64,000 nt of DNA from Pseudoroseicyclus tamaricis (GTDB taxonomy: Bacteria; Pseudomonadota; Alphaproteobacteria; Rhodobacterales; Rhodobacteraceae): positions 434,001-498,000 of the forward strand of contig NZ_JAAFYS010000003.1 of assembly GCF_012070395.1 (NCBI RefSeq). The letters are read 5' to 3'. How positions within the stretch are numbered: the stretch's first letter is position 1; the number at the start of each line of letters is the position of its first letter. The notes below the pieces were generated by a model. The model did not search any database. It saw only the letters and a program-made list of their open reading frames with translations, and was not told the origin of the DNA. Below, piece after piece: positions 25,912-33,586 of this stretch. A program made the position numbers and the translations under genes.

Positions 25912-26347
25912 GCCGCCGCCCTCTCGGCGAGCAGCACCAGCCGCGGCTGGTGGCGGGCGCGGTAGAGATACCGCGCCCAGGCGGCGAAGAGCGGCGTCAT
26001 CACTCCCGCCTCGATCTCGATCCGGTCAGAGAGCCGCGCGCCCCCGCCGGGCAGCGGTGTGAGCCGAAGCGTGTGATCCCACCGCTTGACCCCCGCCCCA
26101 CGCTCGGCGGGCGCAGGACCATGGCGTCCTCGTCGCACTCCAGCACCTCCATCCGGTAGGGCTGCTCGGGCAGCCGACCGAAGAGGCTCACGCCCACCTC
26201 GACGACCTGCCCCGTCTCCGTCCGCCCCTTAGGTAGGCCGGAGAAGCGCATCCTCCCCTCCATCACCCGCGACAGCGCCCCGTAATCCGTCGCCACGGCC
26301 TAGACCGCCTCCGGCGGATAGGCATAATCGTGGCTCAGTTCGACAAC
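25851..26347 (-). pseudogene. Broken SRPBCC/polyketide-cyclase-like gene
   Basis: Reading the reverse strand from about 26347 gives VVELSHDYAYPPEAV, then a TAG (26300-26302) where homologous sequences would have a Trp-type codon, then AVATDYGALSRVMEGRMRF and onward to DEDAMVLRP near 26108. The frame must then shift (one base lost or two gained at about 26105-26112) to continue ERGAGVKRWDHTLRLTPLPG ... RIEIEAGVMTPLFAAWARYL, typical of the SRPBCC fold. There is also no good start codon. The two lesions together make a sequencing error unlikely as the sole explanation. The end overlaps the transporter gene by 61 bases, tail to tail. Confidence 0.7.
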
Positions 26348-26376
26348 CCGCGCTGCCCCTCTCCCTCTCGCTTGTC

Positions 26377-26429
26377 CCGAAATATCCTCGGGGGGGCGCC
26401 GAAGGCGCGGGGGGCAGACAGCCCCCCTA
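26377..26429. repeat. GC-rich REP-like sequence with AAATATCCTCGGGGGGG core
   Basis: CCCGAAATATCCTCGGGGG is followed by a GC hairpin pairing a GGGGGGC tract (26409-26415) with GCCCCCC (26421-26427). It belongs with the related sequences at 28493-28546, 33622-33670 and 54730-54772, an intergenic family that I associate with Rhodobacteraceae genomes. Confidence 0.65.
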
Positions 26430-26435
26430 TCCCGC

Positions 26436-27341
26436 TCACATCCCCTGCCAGACGCTCAGGATGTGCCGCGCCACCATCAGGTCCAGATGCGCGCCGCCGC
26501 CATTCTTGAAGAGGGTGATCTCGTCCCCCTCCCGCCGGAAGGCCGGCAGGTCGTAGTAATCCGCCACCAAGTCCCCCTCCCCCAGCACGCCGGCCTCCAT
26601 CGGCAGCGCCAGCTCCCCGGTCTCCCCGGCGGTCTTGCGCGAATCGACGAAGAGCCGCCCCGCGGCGATCGCCGCATCATCCACCTCCCGCATGTCGGGC
26701 CGGTAGGCGCCGATGAGGTCGAGATGCTGGCCGGGCCGGAGCCACGCGCCCCGGATCAGCGGCTCGGTGGACATGGTCGCCGTCGCGACGATGTCCGCCC
26801 CTCGCACCGCCGTCTCCAGATCCTCCGCCACCGCCGCGCCGGTCTCGGCCGCGAGCGCCTCCGCCCGGCCCCGCGAGCGGTTCCAGAGCGTGAAGCGCGC
26901 CTCGGGGAAGGCAGCGCCGTAGGCCCCAACCAGCGAGGCGGCGACGGTGCCGGCGCCGACGATCAGGATGTCCCGGCTCTCCGGCCGCGCCAGCCTCCGG
27001 GCGGCAAGGAGCGAATCGCCCGCCGTCTTCCACTTGGTGACGAGGTGGAAATCCACCATCGCCTCCAGCTCGCCCGTCGCGTCGGAGAAGAGGGACGTCG
27101 CGCCGCCGACGCTCGGCAGCCCCTTCTCCCCGTTGCCCGGGAAGACCGTCGCCGTCTTCACGCCGATCCCCAGCCCGTCGATCCAAGCGGCGCGGGAGAG
27201 AACGGTGTCGCCCCCGCGGCGCAGGATGACATCCTCCACCTCCGCCCGCGGCCCCGCGTGGCCGGCGGCGATGGCATCGGTCAGCGCCAGCCAATCCAGC
27301 CCGCGCTCGCCTTCCTCGAAGGAGATGACCGGCAGGCTCAC
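26436..27341 (-). CDS. Ornithine cyclodeaminase / mu-crystallin family protein
   Basis: 301 residues starting at a GTG that overlaps the HAD gene stop (GTGA). The Rossmann NAD(P)-binding motif is DILIVGAGTVAASLVGAYG (about 124-142), preceded by GVKTATVFPGN and the conserved substrate-side lysine in LVTKWKTAGDS. C-terminal LFKNGGGAHLDLMVARHI is typical. Family members include ornithine cyclodeaminase, alanine dehydrogenase and ketimine reductases, so the substrate is open. It is the last gene of a cupin-HAD-OCD operon. Confidence 0.88.
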   Translation of the reverse strand: MSLPVISFEEGERGLDWLALTDAIAAGHAGPRAEVEDVILRRGGDTVLSRAAWIDGLGIGVKTATVFPGNGEKGLPSVGGATSLFSDATGELEAMVDFHLVTKWKTAGDSLLAARRLARPESRDILIVGAGTVAASLVGAYGAAFPEARFTLWNRSRGRAEALAAETGAAVAEDLETAVRGADIVATATMSTEPLIRGAWLRPGQHLDLIGAYRPDMREVDDAAIAAGRLFVDSRKTAGETGELALPMEAGVLGEGDLVADYYDLPAFRREGDEITLFKNGGGAHLDLMVARHILSVWQGM

Positions 27342-27964
27342 GCCGCCTCCTCCGCCGTCAGCAGCCCTTCCTCCACCAGCTTGGCGGCAAGGCCGGAGGG
27401 GCTGTTGAAGAGGTGGGTGTGCCAGCCGCGCGAGGCGGCCATCTCGATATTGTCCGCCCGGTCGTCGGTGAAGAAGAGCCGCTCCCCCGCCAGCCCCAGC
27501 TCCCCCTCGACATGGGCGTAGATCGCGCCGTCCGGCTTGGCCATGCGCAGCGGGCCGGAGAGGAAGACGCGGTCGAACTCCTCGAAGAACGGGTAGTTAT
27601 CCGCCGCGATGGCGAAGGTCTCCTCGCCGATGTTGGAGAGGATGTGGCAGGGCACGCCCTTGCGCTTGAGCGCCCGGAACAGCCGCACGGAGCGGTCGAT
27701 GACCGGCGAGGCGATGTCGGCCCAGCGATCATGCCAGAGCATGATGGCGGTGGCGTGGTCGGGGTTGGCGGCGGCCACCTCCTCGATCACGTCGCGAAAG
27801 GCCTCGCCGCGATCCACCCGCTCGTTCATGGCGTGCAGGTCGACCTCCTCGAACATCGCCCGCCGCGCTTCCTCGCCGATCTCGGCATCGTAGAAGCGCT
27901 CCGGCTGCCACTCGATCAGCACGTTGCCGACGTCGAAGACGACGGCCGCGATCCCCTCGCTCAT
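27338..27964 (-). CDS. HAD-superfamily hydrolase (subfamily IA)
   Basis: 208 residues. Motif I is VVFDVGNVLIEW (about 8-19; nucleophile Asp11), motif II HILSNIGEE (Ser), motif III Lys in RMAKPDGAIY, motif IV LFFTDDRADNI. The pattern FDVGNVL...SN matches phosphatases and L-2-haloacid dehalogenase-like enzymes; the substrate is unknown. It overlaps both neighbours by ATGA/GTGA, so it is in a tightly coupled operon. Confidence 0.9.
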   Translation of the reverse strand: MSEGIAAVVFDVGNVLIEWQPERFYDAEIGEEARRAMFEEVDLHAMNERVDRGEAFRDVIEEVAAANPDHATAIMLWHDRWADIASPVIDRSVRLFRALKRKGVPCHILSNIGEETFAIAADNYPFFEEFDRVFLSGPLRMAKPDGAIYAHVEGELGLAGERLFFTDDRADNIEMAASRGWHTHLFNSPSGLAAKLVEEGLLTAEEAA

Positions 27965-28392
27965 GCCGTGCCCTCCGCTCCGGTCGCGAGGCCGGTGTCC
28001 GCCCCGTAATCGGCGTCGGTCACCTCGCCGAGCCAGGAGACGGTCTCGCCGTCCTCGGCCTCCTGCACGGCGATATGGGTCATCGGCTGGTCGGGCGCGG
28101 CGCCGTGCCAATGCACCTCGCCGGCGGGGAACCAGACGGTATCGCCCGCCCGCACCTCCTCCACCGGGCCGCCCTCGCGCTGGACGCGGCCGATGCCGGC
28201 GGTGATGAGGATGGTCTGGCCGAGCGGATGCGTGTGCCAGAAGGTCCGTGCCCCCGGGCCGAAGGTGACGTTGAGAAACGTCGCCCGTCCCTGCCCCTCG
28301 GCCTCGGCCAGCCACTCCATCCAGACGGTGCCGGTGAACCACTCGGGCGGCCCGGCCTTGGCCGGCTCATGGCCGGCGCGGATGATCTTCAT
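27961..28392 (-). CDS. Cupin protein similar to GtHNL-type (hydroxynitrile lyase-like) cupins
   Basis: 143 residues, start at ATG 28392. The single cupin barrel has WFTGTVWMEWLA, FGPGARTFWHTHPLGQT (metal ligands His-His-Gln), VQREGGPVEEVRAGDTVWF, and EVHWHGAAPDQPMTHIAVQE. This block order resembles the manganese cupin known from the Granulicella hydroxynitrile lyase and its many relatives next to carboxymuconolactone decarboxylases and reductases. Real activity in vivo is unknown. It is first in an operon with a HAD hydrolase and an ornithine-cyclodeaminase-like enzyme, so a small-molecule catabolic or detoxifying role is plausible. Confidence 0.85.
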   Translation of the reverse strand: MKIIRAGHEPAKAGPPEWFTGTVWMEWLAEAEGQGRATFLNVTFGPGARTFWHTHPLGQTILITAGIGRVQREGGPVEEVRAGDTVWFPAGEVHWHGAAPDQPMTHIAVQEAEDGETVSWLGEVTDADYGADTGLATGAEGTA

Positions 28393-28492
28393 GCTGTGCT
28401 CCCTTCGGGCTGTCGGCGGCAGAGTGACGGGGCCGGAGTGGGAGGTCCACCCCTTCCCGCGAGAGGCGGGGCGGGCCGGCCGGGGCCGGCCC

Positions 28493-28546
28493 GCATGGGG
28501 GCTCTGCCCCCACACCCCCGAGGGTATTTTTGGCCAGATGAAAAGG
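28493..28546. repeat. REP-like hairpin plus GGTATTTTTGG sequence
   Basis: ATGGGGGCTCTGCCCCCAC is a hairpin followed by CCCCCGAGGGTATTTTT. The 24 bases at 28523-28546 are identical to 54614-54637. Related to the sequences at 26377, 33622 and 54730. Confidence 0.75.
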
Positions 28547-28671
28547 GATCCGGGACAGCTGCGTGGCCGGGCGCACAGCCCTGCACTCGGGAGCGAGCCG
28601 CTGCCCTGGCGCGCGGGGGTGGGCGGGCGGGAGCGCGGCAGGGCAGCGGCGGGGGGCGGCCGGGCGGGCGG

Positions 28672-30177
28672 CTACCCCTCGGCGAGGAGGGCGGCGAAGA
28701 CCGGCTCCGGGTCCTCCACCTCGACGAGGCGACGGCCCTCGATCACCCAGAGGCGGCTGGCGACGTTGCGGATGAAGCTGCGGTCGTGGCTGACGATGAG
28801 GCAGGTGGCCTCCTTGTCCAGCAGCTCCTCCTGCAGCGTCTCCTGCCCGTCGATGTCGAGGTGGTTCGTCGGCTCGTCGAGCAGGTAGAAGTTCGGCTGC
28901 TGGAGCCGCAGAACCAGCATCGCCAGCCGTGCCCGCTGCCCGCCGGAGAGGGCGGGAAGCGGCGCCTTTTGCTGATCGGGCGTCAGGCCGGCGCCGGCCA
29001 GCAGGCTGCGCGCCCGGTCGTCGCCCACGTCGAACCGGCCGTTGATCGTGCCGAAGGCCGTGCCCGCGCCGTCGATCTGACCCAGATCCTGCGCCGAGTG
29101 GCCCAGTACCAGCGTCGCCGCGGCGCGGATCGTCTCGTCCTCGCCCCGGATGGCGCCCAGCACCCGGTTGACCAACTGCGTCTTGCCCGCCCCGTTCGGC
29201 CCCATCAGCACCACCCGGTCGCCCCGCTCGATCCAGGCCGGCCCGAAGCGGTAGAGCGGCCGCCCGCCCGGCGCCTCCACTGTCGTCTCGTCGAAGGAAA
29301 CCAGCGCCTTGGCATGCGTGCCGGCATTGGCGAGGCGGATGAGGCCGGCGCCCCGCTCGCGATGGGCCGGCCGGGCCCCCTCCTCCAGCGCCGCGGCGCG
29401 CTCGGAGAGCTGCTTGGTCTTGGTCAGAAGCAGGTCGGAGCCGGAGTTGATTCCGATGTTCTTCAGCTTCGCGGCCTGCCGGCGGAGAGAGGAGGCCTTG
29501 CGCATCTCGTTCTCGAAACGCCGGCCGTCGGCGGCATCCTGCTCGTCCAGCGCCGCCAGCGCCGGGGAATAGGGGAGCGCAAAGCTGCGGCTGCGCTCGG
29601 GGCGCAGGAACAGCGTGTGCGTTGTCACGGCGTCGAGGAAGGCGCGGTCGTGGCTGGCGATCACCAGCGTCAGCCCGGCGGAGAGCACCCAGCGCTCCAG
29701 CGCGCCGATGCGGGCGAGGTCGAGGTGGTTGGTCGGCTCGTCCATCAGGAGCAGGTCGGGCTCCCCCACCACGGCGCGGGCGAGCATCGCCAGCCGCTGC
29801 CAGCCGCCGGAGAGGGCAGAGAGGGGTCCCTCCGCCGCCTCGATGGAGAAGCCGAGATCGGCCAGCGCCACGTCGGCGCGCCAGCCTTCGTACTCCGCCG
29901 CCTCGGGGCCCAGCCCCTCGGCGACCAGCTCGCGCACCGGGCGCGGATCGTCGGGGATTTCCTGGGCGAGATGGGCGATCTTCAGGCCGCGGGCGCGGGT
30001 GATGTCCCCCGCCGTCGGCTCCTCCTCGCCCGAGATCAGGCGCAGGAGCGTGGATTTGCCGTGGCCATTGGCGGCGACGAGGCCGAGGCGCTCGCCCTTC
30101 TCGAGCGAGAGATCGAGGCCGGAGAACAGCGGCAGGCCGCGGGAGTGGGAGAGGTCCTTCAGGGTGAGGAGAGGCAT
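28672..30177 (-). CDS. ABC-F family ATPase
   Basis: 501 residues with two ATP-binding cassettes and no membrane segments. Cassette 1 has AANGHGKST (about 36-44), LSGGWQRLAMLARA and MDEPTNHLDL; cassette 2 has GPNGAGKTQ, LSGGQRARLAM and LDEPTNHLDID. The linker between them is charged and helical (RRFENEMRKASSLRRQAAKL), the ribosome-facing P-site tether region of ABC-F proteins. The role is probably translation-related (ribosome rescue or antibiotic resistance class), but the subgroup cannot be settled by eye. The gene stands alone, with a hairpin in its leader. Confidence 0.9.
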   Translation of the reverse strand: MPLLTLKDLSHSRGLPLFSGLDLSLEKGERLGLVAANGHGKSTLLRLISGEEEPTAGDITRARGLKIAHLAQEIPDDPRPVRELVAEGLGPEAAEYEGWRADVALADLGFSIEAAEGPLSALSGGWQRLAMLARAVVGEPDLLLMDEPTNHLDLARIGALERWVLSAGLTLVIASHDRAFLDAVTTHTLFLRPERSRSFALPYSPALAALDEQDAADGRRFENEMRKASSLRRQAAKLKNIGINSGSDLLLTKTKQLSERAAALEEGARPAHRERGAGLIRLANAGTHAKALVSFDETTVEAPGGRPLYRFGPAWIERGDRVVLMGPNGAGKTQLVNRVLGAIRGEDETIRAAATLVLGHSAQDLGQIDGAGTAFGTINGRFDVGDDRARSLLAGAGLTPDQQKAPLPALSGGQRARLAMLVLRLQQPNFYLLDEPTNHLDIDGQETLQEELLDKEATCLIVSHDRSFIRNVASRLWVIEGRRLVEVEDPEPVFAALLAEG

Positions 30178-30549
30178 GGCAAGGCTCTTTTCGACAGGTC
30201 AGGCGTTCAGGCGCAAGGCACCCGGGAACAGGACCGAAAGAGCGGCAGGCGATCTCTCAGCCCTGCGGAGGAAAGGTCCGCAGGGCACAGACAGGGCCGC
30301 GTGTGCGGTGATGCACGGGACGCAATTGCACGTCCGAAGCTCCTCTGCCGTAGGTTGCCGTCACCGACCTGTTACCGCCGCCGGGCCCGATTGTCCATCA
30401 TTGCGGGCGTGGGGGCGGAGGGCGCGCCCCGACTTTCATTGAAATGGAGGGACGGCGCGGTTACATTCGGGCTGTGCCCGGCGCCGGGGCAACGCGGACG
30501 GCGCGCCCCCGTGGAGGACCAACACCTGACACCGACCGACCAGGCGGCC
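30178..30549. other. 372-bp divergent intergenic region, ABC-F / rsfS
   Basis: It holds the ABC-F leader with its hairpin and, on the other side, the promoter region for rsfS. No open frame with convincing coding character. Part of it (about 30340-30430) is less GC-rich, as expected for promoters. Confidence 0.5.
30260..30286 (-). promoter_or_regulatory. Leader hairpin of the ABC-F gene
   Basis: A perfect 10-bp stem (GCCCTGCGGA with TCCGCAGGGC) and a 7-base loop lie 83-109 bases before the ABC-F start. Some ABC-F genes are controlled by leader attenuation; this hairpin is a candidate, but no leader peptide was seen. Confidence 0.35.
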
Positions 30550-30957
30550 ATGACCGCCCCCCAAGGCCGCCAAGGCATGCCCGAGGCCGCCGACACCCCG
30601 AGCAGCGACAGGCTCCTCGAAGCCATCCTGACGTCCCTCGATGATGACAAGGCCGAAGAGGTCGTGCAGATCGATCTGCGCGGGCGCTCCGACATGAGCG
30701 ATTACATGGTGATCGCCACGGGCCGCTCCTCGCGCCAGGTCGCCGCGATCGCGGAGAACCTGACCGACCGGCTGAAGCAGGCGCATGGCGTGCCCTGCAA
30801 GGTCGAGGGCAAGGAGAGCGGCGACTGGGTCCTGATCGACGTAGGCGACGTGATCGTGCATCTCTTCCGTCCCGAAGTGCGGGAGTTCTACCAGCTGGAG
30901 AAGATGTGGATGCCCCGCCCCGCTGACGCCAAGGGCCCCGCAGCCGCCTTCCGCTGA
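30550..30957 (+). CDS. rsfS: Ribosomal silencing factor RsfS
   Basis: 135 residues (a second in-frame ATG at 30577 would give 126). RsfS binds bL14 and blocks subunit joining when nutrients are scarce. The DUF143 core is intact: DDDKAEEVVQIDLRGRSDMS, YMVIATGRSSRQVAAIAENL, GDWVLIDVGDVIVHLFRP and REFYQLEKMW. The stop overlaps the ATG of rlmH (TGATG), the usual pairing. Confidence 0.94.
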   Translation: MTAPQGRQGMPEAADTPSSDRLLEAILTSLDDDKAEEVVQIDLRGRSDMSDYMVIATGRSSRQVAAIAENLTDRLKQAHGVPCKVEGKESGDWVLIDVGDVIVHLFRPEVREFYQLEKMWMPRPADAKGPAAAFR

Positions 30958-31421
30958 TGCGGCTCGTCATCTGCGCCGTGGGCCGCCTCCGGGCGGGGCC
31001 CGAGCGCGCGCTGACGGAGGAGTACCTCGGCCGCTTCGCGAAGACGGGCCGGGGGCTGGGCCTCGCCGGCGCCGACGTGGCGGAGGTGGACGCCAAGGGC
31101 GCCGGGCAGGCCGCCGAGCACGAGCTTCTGGCCCGCGCCTGCCCTGCCGGTGCCGCCCGCGTGGTGCTCGACGAGCGCGGCCGCCAGATCACCTCCCCCG
31201 ACCTCGCGGACAGGCTCGCCCGCTGGCGCGACGAGGCGCGTGACGTCGCCTTTGTGATCGGCGGCGCCGATGGCGTGACGGAGGAGATGCGCGGCGGCGC
31301 GGACCTCCTGCTCTCCTTCGGCCCCATGGTCTGGCCCCATGCGCTGGCCCGGGTCATGCTGGCGGAGCAGCTCTACCGGGCGGCAACGATCCTGGCGGGA
31401 ACGCCGTATCACCGGGTGTGA
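30957..31421 (+). CDS. rlmH: 23S rRNA pseudouridine-1915 N3-methyltransferase
   Basis: 154 residues; a SPOUT methyltransferase modifying pseudouridine 1915 in helix 69. Diagnostic blocks: LDERGRQITSPDLA, AFVIGGADGVTEEM (SAM-binding knot), and the C-terminal HALARVMLAEQLYRAATILAGTPYHRV. Full length; translationally coupled to rsfS. Confidence 0.96.
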   Translation: MRLVICAVGRLRAGPERALTEEYLGRFAKTGRGLGLAGADVAEVDAKGAGQAAEHELLARACPAGAARVVLDERGRQITSPDLADRLARWRDEARDVAFVIGGADGVTEEMRGGADLLLSFGPMVWPHALARVMLAEQLYRAATILAGTPYHRV

Positions 31422-31990
31422 TTGGGAGGCCTCCTGTAGGGCGGGTCGTCAGGTCTGGAGCCCCTTTCGAGGCCTGAGCCTTTGCCGCCTACCGGGCGGA
31501 ATACAGCTCAAGCCGGGGCCAAGACGCCAGACACGAACGCCATGCCCCCGTAGGCTGGGTTTCCAACCCACCACCCCCTCTCCCCAGCGCGCATCGGTTG
31601 CAGGCACAGGGCGAGCGCCTGCCCGTGGGGTGGCGCCTCAACGGCCCCGCTGATGCGCTTTATGCCAGCCAAGTCCCTCCCCGGGGCCCGTTCAGCGCCT
31701 AGCCCCACGAGAGCGCCAGCCCGCCGGGACGGGCAGGCGCTCGCCCTGCGCCTTTGGCGCGCACCGGGCGGGGAACAGCCCAAGCTGATCGCCATGGCCT
31801 GGTGGTACGGGGGGCGGGATGTCCTGCCGTTGATCCGCGTGGAAAGCGGGGCGGTGGGGTAGACCCCACCCTACGAGGCTTCCGACCGCCCAATGTTCCT
31901 GCCCCCCACCGTCGCCCCATCACAAGCCGGGGTTCACCCCGCCGCGCCCGGGGTCTATGGAAGGGGCGAGGTCTGGCGAAGGAGCAAGCG
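31422..31990. other. 569-bp non-coding stretch between rlmH and gpmI
   Basis: Repeat copy C fills the centre (31551-31775). A further hairpin at 31853-31870 (GGTGGGGT, AG, ACCCCACC) followed by CTAC looks like an inverted variant of the small hairpin that opens copies A-C. The rest has no credible gene; the gpmI leader and ribosome site (AAGGAGC) are at the end. Confidence 0.6.
31551..31775 (+). repeat. ~220-bp intergenic repeat, copy C
   Basis: Small hairpin 31551-31572, long arms 31603-31626 and 31729-31752 complementary at 23 of 24 positions, then CCTTTGGCGCGCACCGGGCG as in copies A and B. Confidence 0.85.
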
Positions 31991-33586
31991 ATGTCCGGCA
32001 AGTCCCCCGTGGTCCTGTGCATTCTCGACGGTTGGGGCAAGCGTGCCGACAGCCACGGCAACGCTCCGGCGCTGGCCGAGACGCCCAATTTCGACCGCCT
32101 CATGCAGACCTGCCCGCATGCCGAGCTCATCACCCACGGACCCGATGCCGGCCTGCCGAAGGGGCAGATGGGCAACTCGGAGGTCGGTCATACCAACATC
32201 GGCGCCGGCCGCGTCGTCGCCATGGATCTCGGCAAGATCGAGATGGCGGTGGAGGATGGCAGCTTCGCCGAGGAGGAGGCCCTGCAGGGCTTCATCTCCA
32301 CCCTGAAGGACTCCGGCGGCACAGCGCATCTCTTCGGTGTCCTCTCCGATGGCGGCGTGCATGGCCATGTCGACCATATCGTCGCCGCGGCCGAGGCGAT
32401 CCGCTCCGCCGGCGTGCCGGTGGTGCTCCATCCGATCACCGACGGTCGCGACGTCGCCCCCTCCTCCGCCAAGGACTACCTCGCCGACATCCAGCCCCTC
32501 CTGCCCGAGGGCATGCAGATCGGCACCGTGATCGGCCGCTACTACGCGATGGACAGGGACAACCGCTGGGAGCGGGTCGAGACCGCCTACCGCGCCATCG
32601 CCGAGGGCAAGGGCGAGGCCACCGCCGAGACGGCGGAGGCCGCCATCGACGCCGCCTATGGCAAGGACAAGACCGACGAGTTCATCCCCGCCACCGTCAT
32701 CGGCGACTACGCCGGGCTCAAGCCCGAGGACGGCCTCTTCTGCCTCAACTTCCGCGCCGACCGGGCCCGCGAAATCCTCGCCGCCCTCGCCGACCCGGAG
32801 TTCGACGGGTTCGACCGCGGCCCGGCGCCGGAGCTCGCCGCCCGCCTCGGCATGGTGGAGTACTCCACCCGCCACAACGCCTGGTACCCGGCGGTCTTCC
32901 CCAAGCGGGAGCTGACGAACACCCTTGGCGCCTGGGTCGCCAGCCACGGCCTCACCCAGTTCCGCCTCGCGGAGACGGAGAAGTACCCGCATGTCACCTT
33001 CTTCCTCAACGGCGGCAAGGAAGAGGCCGAGGAGGGCGAGGACCGCTACATGCCGAAGAGCCCCGGCGTCGCCACCTACGATCTGGCGCCGGAGATGTCC
33101 GCCGCCGAGGTGACGGAGGCCTTCGTCGCCGCCATCGAGAAGGGCTACGACCTCATCGTCACCAACTACGCCAACCCCGACATGGTCGGCCACACCGGCG
33201 ACCTGAAAGCTGCCATGCGTGCCTGCGAGGCGGTGGACGCCGGCCTCGGCCGCGTCCTCGCGGCGCTGGAGAAGGCCGGCGGCGCCATGGTGGTCACCGC
33301 CGACCACGGCAATTGCGAGGTGATGATCGACCCGCTCACCGGCGGCGCCCATACCGCCCATACGGTCAACCCGGTGCCCGTCGCCGTTTTCGGCGCCGCA
33401 CCCGGCACCCGCCTCTCCAACGGCCGCCTGTGCGATCTTGCCCCGACGCTCCTCGCCCTCATGGGGCTGGAGCAGCCGCCGGAGATGACCGGCCGCTCGC
33501 TCCTCCTTCCGCCGGCGCCCCGGGCGGCGCACGAGGAGGAGCCCTCGGCCGCCACCGCCGGGGGCCACCTGCCGGAGCACGAATGA
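31991..33586 (+). CDS. gpmI: 2,3-bisphosphoglycerate-independent phosphoglycerate mutase
   Basis: 531 residues, the alkaline-phosphatase-superfamily glycolytic mutase. VVLCILDGWGKR holds the first metal Asp; MGNSEVGHTNIGAGR contains the phosphoserine nucleophile (Ser near residue 62). TDGRDVAPSS, CLNFRADRAREI, MVGHTGD and TADHGNCEVM supply further metal ligands. Starts at ATG 31991 after AAGGAGCAAGCG. The C-terminal ~25 residues are an extra Ala/Glu/Pro-rich tail. The stop overlaps the ATG of the EnvC-like gene (ATGA). Confidence 0.95.
   Translation: MSGKSPVVLCILDGWGKRADSHGNAPALAETPNFDRLMQTCPHAELITHGPDAGLPKGQMGNSEVGHTNIGAGRVVAMDLGKIEMAVEDGSFAEEEALQGFISTLKDSGGTAHLFGVLSDGGVHGHVDHIVAAAEAIRSAGVPVVLHPITDGRDVAPSSAKDYLADIQPLLPEGMQIGTVIGRYYAMDRDNRWERVETAYRAIAEGKGEATAETAEAAIDAAYGKDKTDEFIPATVIGDYAGLKPEDGLFCLNFRADRAREILAALADPEFDGFDRGPAPELAARLGMVEYSTRHNAWYPAVFPKRELTNTLGAWVASHGLTQFRLAETEKYPHVTFFLNGGKEEAEEGEDRYMPKSPGVATYDLAPEMSAAEVTEAFVAAIEKGYDLIVTNYANPDMVGHTGDLKAAMRACEAVDAGLGRVLAALEKAGGAMVVTADHGNCEVMIDPLTGGAHTAHTVNPVPVAVFGAAPGTRLSNGRLCDLAPTLLALMGLEQPPEMTGRSLLLPPAPRAAHEEEPSAATAGGHLPEHE

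Noticed and set aside
28075-30957. 960-codon open frame on the + strand
   Set aside because: Only its last 135 codons are real (rsfS). The rest runs antisense to the cupin and ABC-F genes; high GC keeps antisense frames open.
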